Origin: Nocardia sp. NBC_00403
Lineage (GTDB): Bacteria; Actinomycetota; Actinomycetes; Mycobacteriales; Mycobacteriaceae
Direction: 5' to 3'
NCBI RefSeq assembly: GCF_036046055.1
Contig: NZ_CP107939.1
Coordinates: forward strand, 124,001 to 188,000
DNA length: 64,000 bases
Shown: piece after piece, positions 18,135 through 28,917 of the stretch
Position numbering within the stretch: the stretch's first letter is position 1
How the letters are laid out: each line of letters starts with the position of its first letter
Program-made: the position numbers and the translations under genes
Notes under the pieces: generated by a model
What the model was told of the DNA's origin: nothing
Database searches by the model: none
Seen by the model: only the letters and a program-made list of their open reading frames with translations

Positions 18135-19325
18135 TCACTTGACGATCTTCGTGACGCGACCGGCGCCGACGGTGCGGCCACCCTCGCGGATCGCGAAGCG
18201 CAGACCCTCGTCCATGGCGACCGGCTGGATCAGCTTGACGGACATCTCGGTGTTGTCACCGGGCATGACCATCTCGGTGCCCTCGGGCAGGGTCACAACG
18301 CCCGTCACGTCAGTCGTACGGAAGTAGAACTGGGGACGGTAGTTGTTGAAGAACGGCGTGTGGCGGCCACCCTCGTCCTTGGACAGGATGTAGGCCTGGC
18401 CCTCGAACTCGGTGTGCGGGGTGGTGGTGCCCGGCTTCACGACGACCTGGCCACGCTCGACATCTTCACGCTTGATGCCACGAACCAGCAGACCGACGTT
18501 GTCGCCCGCCTGGCCGTTGTCGAGCAGCTTGCGGAACATCTCGATGCCCGTGATGGTGGTCTTGGTGACCTTCTCGCGGATGCCGACGATCTCGACTTCC
18601 TCGTTCACGTTGATGATGCCGCGCTCGATACGACCGGTGACGACGGTGCCACGACCGGTGATCGTGAAGACATCCTCGACCGGCATCAGGAACGGCTTGT
18701 CGGTCTCACGGACGGGAGTCGGGATCGACTCGTCGACCGCGTTCATCAGCTCGACGATCGACTCGGTCCACTTCGGGTCGCCCTCGAGCGCCTTCAGACC
18801 GGAAACACGCACGACCGGCGCTTCCTCGTCGAACTCCTGGGCGGCCAGCAGTTCGCGGACCTCCATCTCGACGAGCTCGAGGATTTCCTCGTCGTCGACC
18901 ATGTCGGACTTGTTCAGCGCGACCAGGATGTAAGGAACACCGACCTGACGGGCGAGCAGCACGTGCTCGCGGGTCTGCGGCATCGGGCCGTCGGTGGCGG
19001 CGACCACCAGGATGGCGCCGTCCATCTGCGCCGCACCGGTGATCATGTTCTTGATGTAGTCAGCGTGACCCGGGGCGTCGACGTGCGCGTAGTGGCGCTT
19101 CTCGGTCTGGTACTCGACGTGGGAGATGTTGATCGTGATACCACGAGCCTTCTCCTCCGGCGCCTTGTCGATCTGATCGAACGCGAACGCGGCGTTCAGA
19201 TCCGGGTACTTGTCAGCCAGCACCTTGGTGATCGCTGCAGTCAGCGTGGTCTTGCCGTGGTCGACGTGACCGATGGTGCCGATGTTGACGTGCGGCTTCG
19301 TCCGCTCGAACTTCGCCTTCGCCAC
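18135..19325 (-). CDS. tuf: translation elongation factor Tu
   Basis: A 396-residue EF-Tu, which carries aminoacyl-tRNA to the ribosome. The GTPase motifs are [28 protein letters not shown] and NKSDMVDD; the domain II-III region ([26 protein letters not shown]) is intact. The start is a GTG at 19325 after GGAGG. It is the last gene of the str operon, 114 bp after fusA, with a hairpin in that gap. Confidence 0.98.
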   Translation of the reverse strand: MAKAKFERTKPHVNIGTIGHVDHGKTTLTAAITKVLADKYPDLNAAFAFDQIDKAPEEKARGITINISHVEYQTEKRHYAHVDAPGHADYIKNMITGAAQMDGAILVVAATDGPMPQTREHVLLARQVGVPYILVALNKSDMVDDEEILELVEMEVRELLAAQEFDEEAPVVRVSGLKALEGDPKWTESIVELMNAVDESIPTPVRETDKPFLMPVEDVFTITGRGTVVTGRIERGIINVNEEVEIVGIREKVTKTTITGIEMFRKLLDNGQAGDNVGLLVRGIKREDVERGQVVVKPGTTTPHTEFEGQAYILSKDEGGRHTPFFNNYRPQFYFRTTDVTGVVTLPEGTEMVMPGDNTEMSVKLIQPVAMDEGLRFAIREGGRTVGAGRVTKIVK

Positions 19326-19409
19326 TGTGGTGTCCTCCTGGACTTGTTGGTGCGTGCAGTTGCAGCAGTGCGGTTATTACTGGGGGGGTCGTACTGACTC
19401 CCGGCTGAT

Positions 19410-19433
19410 GGGGCAAGCCGTGCGGCCTGCCCC
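19410..19433 (-). terminator. hairpin in the fusA-tuf gap
   Basis: GGGGCAAGCCG and CGGCCTGCCCC pair over 11 bases with one non-Watson-Crick position and a two-base gap at the tip. It starts just after the fusA stop. It may partly end fusA transcription or protect 3' ends; tuf probably then has its own promoter, which I cannot place. Confidence 0.5.
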
Positions 19434-19439
19434 GTCGGA

Positions 19440-21542
19440 TTACTCGCCGGTCGCCTTGGCGATGATCTCCTTCGACACGTTGGCCGGAACCTCCGCATAC
19501 GAATCGAACACCATGGAGTAGTTCGCCCGGCCCTGGGTCTTCGACCGCAGATCACCGATATAACCGAACATCTCCGAGAGCGGAACCAGCGCCTTGACGA
19601 CACGGGCACCACTGCGTTCCTCCATGGCCTGAATCTGGCCACGGCGGGAGTTCAGGTCGCCGATCACATCACCCATGTAGTCCTCGGGCGTGATGACCTC
19701 GACCGCCATGAGCGGCTCGAGGATCACCGGACCGGCCTTACGGGCCGCTTCCTTCAGTGCCTGGGAGCCGGCGATCTTGAACGCCATTTCCGAGGAGTCG
19801 ACGTCGTGGTATGCGCCGTCGAGCAGGATGACCTTCAGGTTCACCAGCGGGTAGCCCGCGAGCACACCGTACTGCATGGCATCCTGCGCACCGGCGTCCA
19901 CCGAAGGGATGTACTCGCGCGGAACGCGACCACCGGAGACCTTGTTCTCGAACTCGTAGGTCGCGCCGTCCTCGCCGACGAACGGCTCGAGGGCGATGAT
20001 GACCTTCGCGAACTGGCCGGAGCCACCCGTCTGCTTCTTGTGGGTGAACTCGAGCTTCTCGACCTTCTTGGTGATGGTCTCGCGGTAGGCCACCTGCGGC
20101 TTGCCGACGTTCGCCTCGACCTTGAACTCGCGACGCATACGGTCGACGAGGATGTCGAGGTGGAGCTCGCCCATGCCGCCGATGACGGTCTGGCCGGTCT
20201 CCTGGTCGAGCTTGACCGAGAAGGTCGGGTCCTCTTCCGAGAGACGCTGGATCGCGGTGCCCAGCTTCTCCTGGTCGGACTTGGTCTTCGGCTCGATGGA
20301 GACCTGGATGACCGGGTCCGGGAAGGTCATGGACTCGAGCACGATCTGGTTCTGCGGATCGCACAGGGTGTCACCGGTGGTGGTGTCCTTCAGGCCGATG
20401 ACCGCGTAGATGTGGCCTGCCACGGCCTCGCCGACCGGGTTCTCCTTGTTGGAGTGCATCTGGAACAGCTTGCCCAGACGCTCCTTCTTGCCCTTGGTCG
20501 AGTTGATGACCTGGGCGCCGGAGTCGACCTTGCCCGAGTACACGCGCACGTAGGTCAGCTTGCCGAAGAAAGGGTGCACGGCGATCTTGAACGCCAGCGC
20601 CGAGAACGGCTCACTGCTGTTCGCGTCGCGGTGGATGATCTCCTCTTCCTTGCCCGGGACGTGGCCATCGGTGCCACCATCGTCCAGCGGGGTCGGCAAG
20701 TAGTCGATCACGGCGTCGAGCATGGGCTGAACGCCCTTGTTCTTGAACGCCGAACCACACAGCACCGGGTAGAGCTCGGAGTTGACGGTCATCTTGCGGA
20801 TGGCGCCCTTGATCTCATCGATCGTGAGCTCATCGCCGCTGAAGTGCTTCTCGAGCAGCGCCTCGTCCGACTCCGCGACAGTCTCCAGCAGTTCCTGGCG
20901 GTAGATCTCCGCCTGGTCCGCGAGGTCGGCCGGGATCTCGACGACCTGGTACTCCTCGCCGAGCTTGGTCTCGCCCTTCCAGACCTTGGCGTTCATCTCG
21001 ACCAGGTCGACGATGCCCTCGAAGGTGTCCTCAGCGCCGATCGGCAGCTGGATCACCAACGGCTTGGCACCGAGACGGTCCTTGATGGTCTGCACGGTGA
21101 AGTAGAAGTCCGCACCGAGCTTGTCCATCTTGTTGACGAAGCAGATACGCGGCACGTCGTACTTATCGGCCTGACGCCACACCTGCTCGGACTGCGGCTC
21201 GACGCCTTCCTTGCCGTCGAACACCGCGACGGCGCCGTCGAGCACGCGCAGCGACCGCTCCACCTCGACGGTGAAGTCGACGTGCCCGGGGGTGTCGATG
21301 ATGTTGATCTGGTTGTCGTTCCAGAAGCACGTGGTAGCCGCGGAGGTGATGGTGATACCACGCTCCTGCTCCTGCTCCATCCAGTCCATGGTGGCCGCGC
21401 CATCGTGGACTTCACCGATCTTGTAGGTGATGCCGGTGTAGAAGAGGATGCGTTCAGTTGTGGTCGTCTTGCCCGCATCAATGTGGGCCATGATGCCGAT
21501 GTTGCGGACCTTGTTCAGGTCGGTGAGCACGTCCTGTGCCAC
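19440..21542 (-). CDS. fusA: translation elongation factor G
   Basis: A 700-residue EF-G, which drives translocation on the ribosome. It has canonical switch I ([20 protein letters not shown]), [16 protein letters not shown] and NKMDKLGAD. Its place, after rpsG and before tuf, marks it as the housekeeping copy. Its last 245 coding bases are identical to those of fusA2. Confidence 0.98.
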   Translation of the reverse strand: MAQDVLTDLNKVRNIGIMAHIDAGKTTTTERILFYTGITYKIGEVHDGAATMDWMEQEQERGITITSAATTCFWNDNQINIIDTPGHVDFTVEVERSLRVLDGAVAVFDGKEGVEPQSEQVWRQADKYDVPRICFVNKMDKLGADFYFTVQTIKDRLGAKPLVIQLPIGAEDTFEGIVDLVEMNAKVWKGETKLGEEYQVVEIPADLADQAEIYRQELLETVAESDEALLEKHFSGDELTIDEIKGAIRKMTVNSELYPVLCGSAFKNKGVQPMLDAVIDYLPTPLDDGGTDGHVPGKEEEIIHRDANSSEPFSALAFKIAVHPFFGKLTYVRVYSGKVDSGAQVINSTKGKKERLGKLFQMHSNKENPVGEAVAGHIYAVIGLKDTTTGDTLCDPQNQIVLESMTFPDPVIQVSIEPKTKSDQEKLGTAIQRLSEEDPTFSVKLDQETGQTVIGGMGELHLDILVDRMRREFKVEANVGKPQVAYRETITKKVEKLEFTHKKQTGGSGQFAKVIIALEPFVGEDGATYEFENKVSGGRVPREYIPSVDAGAQDAMQYGVLAGYPLVNLKVILLDGAYHDVDSSEMAFKIAGSQALKEAARKAGPVILEPLMAVEVITPEDYMGDVIGDLNSRRGQIQAMEERSGARVVKALVPLSEMFGYIGDLRSKTQGRANYSMVFDSYAEVPANVSKEIIAKATGE
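19441..19685. repeat. 245-bp tract identical to the 3' end of fusA2 (copy B)
   Basis: The partner of 15047-15291. A second, shorter tract of high identity is 21166-21266 against 16772-16872: two differences in 101 bases, over the codons of the QADKY to VERSL region. Confidence 0.95.
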
Positions 21543-21680
21543 GGAAATCTTCCCCGCTCGTAGCTAGTTGGGATTTTCGGGGACGACCCTGTGGTCGTCA
21601 CTATGTCAACGCCGGAAGCGGTGGGTAAGTACCGCATCCGGCTGTGCCTCCCGACCCAATAACGACGGGCCGGGCAGACG

Positions 21681-22151
21681 TCACCAGCGGTAGTGCGCGA
21701 AGGCCCGGTTGGACTCGGCCATCTTGTGGGTGTCCTCGCGACGCTTCACCGAAGCGCCGAGGCCGTTGCTGGCATCGAGCAGCTCATTGGCGAGACGCTC
21801 GACCATGGTCTTCTCACGGCGAGCCCGCGAGTAGTTGACCAGCCAGCGCAGCGCCAGGGTGTTGGAGCGGCCGGGACGAACCTCGACCGGCACCTGGTAG
21901 GTGGCGCCACCGACACGACGGGGCTTCACCTCGAGTGCGGGCTTGACGTTGTCCAGCGCGCGCTTGAGGGTGACGACCGGATCGGTGCCGGTCTTCTCGC
22001 GCGCCTGCTCCAGCGCGCCGTAGACGATGCGCTCGGCGGTGGACTTCTTGCCGTCCAGCAGGATCTTGTTGACCAGCTGAGTGACCAGCGGCGACCCGTA
22101 GACCGGGTCGTTGATCAGCGGACGCTTGGGTGCGGGGCCCTTGCGTGGCAT
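21681..22151 (-). CDS. rpsG: 30S ribosomal protein S7
   Basis: A 156-residue S7, the primary binder of the 3' major domain of 16S r[23 protein letters not shown] at the start and [10 protein letters not shown] at the end are typical of actinobacteria. It begins one base after the rpsL stop, so it is coupled to it. Confidence 0.98.
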   Translation of the reverse strand: MPRKGPAPKRPLINDPVYGSPLVTQLVNKILLDGKKSTAERIVYGALEQAREKTGTDPVVTLKRALDNVKPALEVKPRRVGGATYQVPVEVRPGRSNTLALRWLVNYSRARREKTMVERLANELLDASNGLGASVKRREDTHKMAESNRAFAHYRW

Positions 22152-22152
22152 A

Positions 22153-22527
22153 TCAGCTCTTCTCCTTCTTGGCGCCGTAACGGCTGCGGGCCTGCTTGCG
22201 GTTCTTCACACCCTGGGTGTCGAGCGAGCCACGGATGATCTTGTAGCGGACACCGGGGAGGTCCTTCACACGACCGCCACGCACGAGCACCATCGAGTGC
22301 TCCTGCAGGTTGTGGCCCTCGCCCGGGATGTAGGCCGTGACCTCGACCGCGCTGGTCAGGCGAACACGCGCGACCTTACGCAGCGCGGAGTTCGGCTTCT
22401 TCGGGGTCGTGGTGTACACGCGAGTGCACACGCCACGGCGCTGCGGGCTCCCCTTGAGGGCCGCGGTCTTGGTCTTGGAGACCTTGTCGCGACGACCCTT
22501 GCGGACCAGCTGGTTGATGGTTGGCAT
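22153..22527 (-). CDS. rpsL: 30S ribosomal protein S12
   Basis: A 124-residue S12. The decoding-site residues Lys43 ([13 protein letters not shown]) and Lys88 (VKDLPGVRY) are wild type, so this copy predicts streptomycin sensitivity. It is the first gene of the str operon (rpsL-rpsG-fusA-tuf). GGAAAG stands before the ATG. Confidence 0.98.
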   Translation of the reverse strand: MPTINQLVRKGRRDKVSKTKTAALKGSPQRRGVCTRVYTTTPKKPNSALRKVARVRLTSAVEVTAYIPGEGHNLQEHSMVLVRGGRVKDLPGVRYKIIRGSLDTQGVKNRKQARSRYGAKKEKS

Positions 22528-22577
22528 AGACCGGCTTTCCTTAATTAGTTAACGCGGTGTCTGGAACTTCATGTCGG

Positions 22578-22652
22578 TGTTCAGTTGGCGGCGTTCTCGG
22601 CGCCCTCCGTGGTCACGCAAGCTACCGCCTCCGGGCCCGTCGTTCACGCCGC
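22578..22652. repeat. 75-bp repeat shared with the rplJ-rplL gap (copy 1)
   Basis: It shares CGCCTCCGGGCCCGTCG exactly, and most other positions over 75 bases, with 61531-61607. Both copies lie in the same orientation in untranslated parts of minus-strand ribosomal protein operons. Confidence 0.75.
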
Positions 22653-22821
22653 TGTCATCGAGCTTTCACCCGCACGCCCAGCCGCGTTTCTCGCGTCCCG
22701 AGGTCGGGCGTGTCGCGCGCGAAGCAAGACCGGTTTTCCGGGCACGCCGGGAAGGTCAGCCGCTTTCGCTGGCTTACGTCCACGCACGAACTTGCCCGCA
22801 TGCTTCCGGGCACAGCGATCC

Positions 22822-22851
22822 ACGATACTCGTGGTCGCGACACAGGGTCAA
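22822..22851 (-). promoter_or_regulatory. probable str operon promoter
   Basis: On the minus strand TTGACC (22851-22846) and TATCGT (22827-22822) are separated by 18 bases, a good vegetative sigma promoter. It predicts a leader of about 290 bases before rpsL. Confidence 0.5.
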
Positions 22852-22897
22852 AGTGGGGTGGGTAACCACCACGACCGGCAGTTCGATTCCAGCGTAC

Positions 22898-23464
22898 CTA
22901 CCTCGCGAGATTCAGGGTCAATTCGACGAGTTTCTGCGCACCGACGCACGGATCGGGATGTCCGGAGCCGGGACGGTAATTGATCCACCAGCCGATCACG
23001 CCGGTGTCGGCCGCGCTGGCGCTGACCCCGCAGGAGTCGGGATCGTTGGGGCGATGCGTCTGCAGCGCCCGCTGGCCCTGCACGGTGATGTTGTTGGTGA
23101 GGTAGCCGAGTTTGTCGTTGTTGGTCTTCTCGTTGTTCAGCGAGCCGACCTCATACCAGTTCAGGGTCACCATGGCGGTGCCGCCGGGCGCATTGTCCAC
23201 GTCCCACATGCACACCGCACCGTAGAACGACGCCCCGGCGTATGCGCCCTCGCCCACCGCCTTGCCGATCTGGTCCATCGAGACGACATCGCACTCGCGC
23301 AACAGCTTGTCGAAGTTCGTGTTGACCGACGATCCGGTGCCCGACCCCGCGGGATGCGCGGACCCTGGCACCGTGCGCCCGCAGCCGGCGACCGAAACGG
23401 CGATGCCGAGCACGGCCAGCGCGGCGATCAGGCCGCGGGTCGTCGAACGGGCACGAAGATTCAT
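22898..23464 (-). CDS. DUF3558 lipoprotein (first of pair)
   Basis: A 188-residue lipoprotein. A signal peptide (LIAALAVLGIAVSVAG) ends in a lipobox with Cys28. The mature part has the DUF3558 pattern of cysteine-containing blocks (LLRECDVVSMDQIGKAVGE, AVCMWDVDN, and DPCVGAQKLVELTLN at the end). GAGGGAGTTCGCC precedes the ATG. These proteins are common in Nocardia and mycobacteria, sit outside the membrane and have no known function. The stop of its paralogue at 23476 lies 11 bp upstream of this start, so the two form an operon. Confidence 0.85.
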   Translation of the reverse strand: MNLRARSTTRGLIAALAVLGIAVSVAGCGRTVPGSAHPAGSGTGSSVNTNFDKLLRECDVVSMDQIGKAVGEGAYAGASFYGAVCMWDVDNAPGGTAMVTLNWYEVGSLNNEKTNNDKLGYLTNNITVQGQRALQTHRPNDPDSCGVSASAADTGVIGWWINYRPGSGHPDPCVGAQKLVELTLNLAR

Positions 23465-23475
23465 GGCGAACTCCC

Positions 23476-24003
23476 TCACTGCAGCCGCTGCACGGTCAAC
23501 TCGGCGAGCTTGTGCATCCGGTCGCATGGATTGCCGGTCGCCGCGAAGAGACCGAACGACATCGACCACTCGAAGAAATCGTCGTCGAGCTGCACGGCGA
23601 GATCACACACCGCGCTGTTGGTCTCCAGCGCCTGAAATCCGACGCGGCCACCGACCTCGATCTTCTCCACACCACGCCCTTGGGTGGTCACCCACGCCCG
23701 TTCCCGATCGATGGGGCTGCCCCGATACGCGGCGAAAGTGACGCTGGTCGAACCCTGCCCAGCGGATTGCCAATTGCAGCCGACCGAGTTCTTGAACACC
23801 CGCGAGAGCTGCGCCAAACCCGCGATTTCGCGGACCTCGTCGTCGGTGACATGACCGCACTCACCGGCGAACGGACCCAGAGTGGCGACCTTCGGCGGCG
23901 GACGCAGCGGCGTGTTCGACGAATCGGAGTCGCCGCCCGAACCGCATGCCGACAGTGCCAACGCCAAGGTCGCACCGATGACGATTGCCGACGGAATCCG
24001 CAT
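23476..24003 (-). CDS. DUF3558 lipoprotein (second of pair)
   Basis: A 175-residue lipoprotein with a short signal peptide (IVIGATLALALSA) and lipobox Cys20. Conserved blocks are FAGECGHVTDDEVREIAGL, SVGCNWQS and NPCDRMHKLAELTVQ, the same layout as its neighbour, so the two are tandem duplicates. The start at 24003 gives the best signal peptide; an ATG at 24021 adds six residues. It is the upstream gene of the pair. Confidence 0.83.
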   Translation of the reverse strand: MRIPSAIVIGATLALALSACGSGGDSDSSNTPLRPPPKVATLGPFAGECGHVTDDEVREIAGLAQLSRVFKNSVGCNWQSAGQGSTSVTFAAYRGSPIDRERAWVTTQGRGVEKIEVGGRVGFQALETNSAVCDLAVQLDDDFFEWSMSFGLFAATGNPCDRMHKLAELTVQRLQ

Positions 24004-24133
24004 GCCGTGAACTCTACCCATCGGCACCTGACACGGCCGGATACGACTGCGGGGCCGCGGCGGGTTCCGCGGCGCGGCCACGCTCGCTATGATGAAAACG
24101 CTTCACTACGTGAGCAATTGGGAGGGGAAACCA

Positions 24134-24352
24134 ATGCTGAAGAAATTGGCCGTTGCTGTCTTGATCATTGCGGGGCTGTGGGGCGGCCTCGCGGGAACAG
24201 CCTCTGCGGGAGGCAACTTCCTCGGCCGCTACTACTGGCTGAGCGACTGCCTCGATCACGCGAATTGGTATCACAACAATGGGAATCCGCATGCTCGTTG
24301 CCAGCCGATCGTGATCAATGGCAAAGAGGTCTACGACCTCTTGGCGTCCTGA
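24134..24352 (+). CDS. small secreted protein, 72 residues
   Basis: The ATG at 24134 follows GGGAGGGG. A signal peptide (KKLAVAVLIIAGLWGGLAGT, ending ASA) is followed by about 45 mature residues (GNFLGRYYWLSDCLDHANWY, then HNNGNPHARCQPIVING) with two cysteines that could form one disulfide. Small proteins of this kind are found in Nocardia and Streptomyces, without a known role. It is divergent from the DUF3558 pair and convergent with hpd. Confidence 0.75.
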   Translation: MLKKLAVAVLIIAGLWGGLAGTASAGGNFLGRYYWLSDCLDHANWYHNNGNPHARCQPIVINGKEVYDLLAS

Positions 24353-24364
24353 CTCGGCGGCACG

Positions 24365-25639
<1,275 letters not shown>

Positions 25640-25715
25640 CTAGCAAGACCCACAAGATGCTGGACAATTTGAATAGCATCACCGAGCACAGCCCGCGCCA
25701 CGAACGGAGGCCGAC

Positions 25716-26240
25716 ATGTCGCACACGCCGGCAAAACTCGACGAACTCGATCTCGCCATCCTGGCCGCGATGCACGAGTATCAGAAGGCGGGAGTCCTCG
25801 AACTGTCGCGCCGCACCAAGGTTGCACGGGCGACCGTACAATCCAGGATCGGCCGCATGGAGGAATCCGGGGTCATCGCCTCCTACGACCCGCAAATCGA
25901 CGTCACCGCTGCGGGTTTCGATGTCCAGGCCTTCGTCACGCTGGAGATCGCGCAGGGTGCGCTCGATACCGTCGCCGCCGAGCTCGACGCGATTCCCGGC
26001 GTGCTCGAGGCCTATGCGACCACCGGATCCGGCGATGTGCTGTGCCGGATCGGCGCCGACTCGCACGCCGGCCTGCAATCGGTGTTGCTGAGCATCGATC
26101 GGACCACCGCGGTGGTGCGCTCACACAGCGTCATCGTGTTGTCGACGGTGATCCAGCGCCGCACACTGCCGCTGCTGCGCACCCTGACCCCCACCGGAAC
26201 CACCAAGGCCCCCGCCTACCGCGACGCCTACGGGCGATAG
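25716..26240 (+). CDS. Lrp/AsnC family transcriptional regulator
   Basis: A 174-residue regulator: helix-turn-helix at about 10-55 (LDELDLAILAAMHEYQKAGV, then LSRRTKVARATVQSRIGRME) and an effector-binding RAM domain (VQAFVTLEIAQGALDTVAAE, then VLEAYATTGSGDVLCRIGA). ACGGAGG precedes the ATG. The divergent layout with hpd suggests that it controls tyrosine breakdown. Confidence 0.9.
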   Translation: MSHTPAKLDELDLAILAAMHEYQKAGVLELSRRTKVARATVQSRIGRMEESGVIASYDPQIDVTAAGFDVQAFVTLEIAQGALDTVAAELDAIPGVLEAYATTGSGDVLCRIGADSHAGLQSVLLSIDRTTAVVRSHSVIVLSTVIQRRTLPLLRTLTPTGTTKAPAYRDAYGR

Positions 26241-26287
26241 CCGACCGCGCACGGCCTGCCGAGTCGCGTGCCTCCGGACAGCGCCGA

Positions 26288-27397
26288 TCAGGGGCGCAGG
26301 TCGGCAGCTACCTCGAGGATTTCGACGCGCGGCTGTTTATCTGCCTCCAGGAACGCGAGCAGCGCATGCGATTCGGCCTCGACAGCCCGACTCTCCGCCG
26401 CCGACCACTTCCTGGTCGGGGTGATGCGCAGGCGGGCGACACCCTTCTCCGGGAAGATCTTGTAGAACCCGGAAAGGTAGCCGTCGAGCAGCACCGGCGA
26501 AACCGCGGCGGCAAACGCGCGCAACGGCACCGGCTGGCTGTCGGGCGCGATCCTGCTCCGATCCTGATGCGAAAGAATCGCATTGTCGTACCAGCCGAGC
26601 AGGCGCACCGGGGCGGGCAGCTCGGCGTCGGCCAGTACACCGTCGGCGACGTCGTAGAGGGTGCGGCCGCGCTCGTCGGTGTAGGTGCGCAACCTGTCGC
26701 CCAGCTGCTCGACCGCTTTCTTCATGCCGGTCAGCTTCGACCAGGTCTGCATGTCCATGGTGCTGGCGGGACCGAAAGCACGCAGGTACCGGAAAACCAA
26801 CTCCGCCAACGGATATGTCGGATCCAGTGGCGCGCCGAGCCACGGCTCGACCCGGGACCAGACCGGCCTGCTGTTGTCCTTCCACTTTCCACGCGGCGGA
26901 GTCTGCAGCACCGGCAGCTGATAGAGCCAGGTCTGCACGACCGCGCCCGCGTCCCGATCGGGCCACAGCTCGGCCGCGTGTGCGCGCATATCCGCCGCCG
27001 ACATCGGCTCGTTCCCGAGCACCTGCTCGCCACGCGCGCGGACTTCCGCGGGATCGAGTCCGACCATCGCGCCGTAGTTGAACCCCTTACGGAACGGGAT
27101 CTTTTCGAGCTCGGGCTGCACGTGTGGTGCGATACGCAAGGCATCCGGCGGCGTGACCAGGTGAATCGTGCCGCGCATCAACGTGATGCGAACCAGCGCG
27201 CGATCCTCGAGTCCCGCCGACACCGTCGCCGGATCGAAATCCGCTGTGCGGCTCCACAATCCGACGAACGGCGGCGTCGAGTCCTGGGCCTGCAGCCCGA
27301 CGAGATGATCGCACATCTCGGGCACGCTCAGCGACGAGCGCTCCAGCAGATGCTGGCGGGCGAGCAGGGTCCGGTTCAATACCCGACTGGACAGCAT
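26288..27397 (-). CDS. winged-helix DNA-binding protein of the AlkZ/YcaQ type, probable DNA glycosylase
   Basis: A 369-residue protein of the HTH_42 family. The motif LVGLQAQDS places Gln36-Ala-Gln38 where AlkZ, the crosslink-unhooking glycosylase of Streptomyces, has its catalytic Q-x-Q pair. Later blocks are RITLMRGTIHLVTPPDA, PRGKWKDNSR, LVFRYLRAFGPASTMDMQ and LLGWYDNAILSHQDR. Not all members repair crosslinks, so the activity is inference. It stands alone, convergent with the Lrp gene. Confidence 0.8.
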   Translation of the reverse strand: MLSSRVLNRTLLARQHLLERSSLSVPEMCDHLVGLQAQDSTPPFVGLWSRTADFDPATVSAGLEDRALVRITLMRGTIHLVTPPDALRIAPHVQPELEKIPFRKGFNYGAMVGLDPAEVRARGEQVLGNEPMSAADMRAHAAELWPDRDAGAVVQTWLYQLPVLQTPPRGKWKDNSRPVWSRVEPWLGAPLDPTYPLAELVFRYLRAFGPASTMDMQTWSKLTGMKKAVEQLGDRLRTYTDERGRTLYDVADGVLADAELPAPVRLLGWYDNAILSHQDRSRIAPDSQPVPLRAFAAAVSPVLLDGYLSGFYKIFPEKGVARLRITPTRKWSAAESRAVEAESHALLAFLEADKQPRVEILEVAADLRP

Positions 27398-27485
27398 CGT
27401 GCCGCGATTCCTCGAGGAGTGGTGGTCGAGCGGCGGATGCGCCGGCTTCTTGATTCGCTCAGAGTACGTCGCCGCACCGACAGTC

Positions 27486-28460
27486 TCAGCCCACTGTGAC
27501 GACGACTTTGCCGGTGGCGGTGCGGTTGTCCAGTGACGCGACCGCCGCGGCGGCCTGCTCGAGCGGGTAGCGCACCGGGTCCGGCGGCGCGATCTTGCCG
27601 GAGGCGAGCAGCGGCTCGACCTCGGCCCACTGCTCGGTCAGGTAACCGGGATGCGTCATCACCCATTCACCCCAGGCCGCGCCGGTCACCTCGACGTTCT
27701 TGAGCAGCAGCCGATTCACCTTGACCGTCGGGATTTCCCCGGCCGTGAAGCCGACAACCAGCAGGCGACCCGCCGAGGCCAGCGATCGGATGCTGTCGGT
27801 GAAACGGTCACCACCCACCGGGTCGAGCACGATGTCCACACCGCGGCCGCCGGTCAGTTCCTTGACCGCGGCGAGCCAGCCCTCGGTCAGCACCACATCG
27901 GTGGCGCCGTTGGCGCGGGCCACCGCTGCCTTTTCCTCGGTGCTGACCACCGCGATCACCCGGCCCGCGCCGAGCGCGACCGCCATGCGCAGCGTCGAGG
28001 TGCCGATGCCACCCGCGGCACCGTGCACGAGCACGGTCTCGCCTTCGGCGAGCCTGCCGCGGTTACGCAGGCAGAAATGCACGGTCAGGTCGTTGAACAG
28101 GATGCCGGCCCCCGCCTCCAGCGACACGTTGTCGGGCAGGCGGAACACCATCTGCGCGGGCGCGACAGCGACTTCGGCCATTGCATTGCCGAGCAACGTC
28201 AACGCCACCACCCGATCGCCGGCCTTGACGTGCGCGTCCTGCGGCGCCTCACGAACGATGCCCGCCACCTCGCCACCGACGACGAACGGCAACTCCGGCT
28301 TCATCTGGTACAGCCCACGCGTCATCAGGACATCGGGGAAAGCCACCCCGGCCGCGTGCACATCGATGACCACGCCTCCCGGATATCCCGCAGGCTCCGG
28401 GATCTCCACGATCTCGATCGCTTCGGGCCCCTCCAACTTGCTGACCTGGGCTGCGCGCAT
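27486..28460 (-). CDS. zinc-free alcohol dehydrogenase / quinone oxidoreductase family protein
   Basis: A 324-residue medium-chain reductase. FVVGGEVAGIVRE and GAGILFNDLTVHFCL are typical of the quinone oxidoreductase branch, and VLVHGAAGGIGTSTLRMAVA binds NADPH. No catalytic or structural zinc cysteines are seen. The start at 28460 (MRAAQVSKLEGPE) follows AGAGG; the frame is open to 28685 but lacks a ribosome site. The substrate is unknown. Confidence 0.87.
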   Translation of the reverse strand: MRAAQVSKLEGPEAIEIVEIPEPAGYPGGVVIDVHAAGVAFPDVLMTRGLYQMKPELPFVVGGEVAGIVREAPQDAHVKAGDRVVALTLLGNAMAEVAVAPAQMVFRLPDNVSLEAGAGILFNDLTVHFCLRNRGRLAEGETVLVHGAAGGIGTSTLRMAVALGAGRVIAVVSTEEKAAVARANGATDVVLTEGWLAAVKELTGGRGVDIVLDPVGGDRFTDSIRSLASAGRLLVVGFTAGEIPTVKVNRLLLKNVEVTGAAWGEWVMTHPGYLTEQWAEVEPLLASGKIAPPDPVRYPLEQAAAAVASLDNRTATGKVVVTVG

Positions 28461-28620
28461 GTGCCGACCTCTCTGTCCACTCGCCGACGCGGAACTCGCC
28501 GGCGACGCTGTGACCAACATAATGCGCAGCACCCGATGCCCGCTTCGGTGCACCTGTTCGGACGAACGCATTTTGCTATGCTGGCCGCGACTTATGGTCG
28601 GGCGGGAAGGGGGATTTCCT

Positions 28621-28917
28621 ATGCAGGTCAATCCGGAAACGCTGAAATCGTTCGCGACGAACCTCGGCACCGAAGCGGGCGCCATTCAGAAGTTCAACGA
28701 GGGGGCGGGCTTCGGCGTCGCGAGCAATGCACTGCCGGGCACCGAATTCGGCGGCACTGTGCAGCAGACCACCGATGTGGTCAACCGTTGCCTGCAGCGA
28801 ATCGGTGAACGTCTCATGACCGTCGCGGGCAATATGCACAATGCGGCGGGCGCGTACGAGCTGACCGAAGACGACTTCGCTGCCAAACTCCGCACAATCG
28901 GACTGCAGGTGTCATGA
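28621..28917 (+). CDS. EspC-like type VII secretion-associated protein
   Basis: A 98-residue helical protein resembling the ESX secretion-associated EspC/DUF2580 family: MQVNPETLKSFATNLGTEAG at the start and AGAYELTEDDFAAKL near the end, the latter containing the YxxxD-type signal (YELTED) used by type VII substrates. GGGAAGGGGG precedes the ATG. It overlaps the next gene by four bases (ATGA) and probably is its secretion partner. Confidence 0.78.
   Translation: MQVNPETLKSFATNLGTEAGAIQKFNEGAGFGVASNALPGTEFGGTVQQTTDVVNRCLQRIGERLMTVAGNMHNAAGAYELTEDDFAAKLRTIGLQVS

Larger units (their letters stand above)
22528..22897. other. 370-bp gene-free region upstream of rpsL
   Basis: No gene is seen. It holds the likely str operon promoter, a long leader of about 290 bases and a 75-bp repeat shared with the rplJ-rplL gap. 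Short open frames here lack ribosome sites. Confidence 0.7.
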
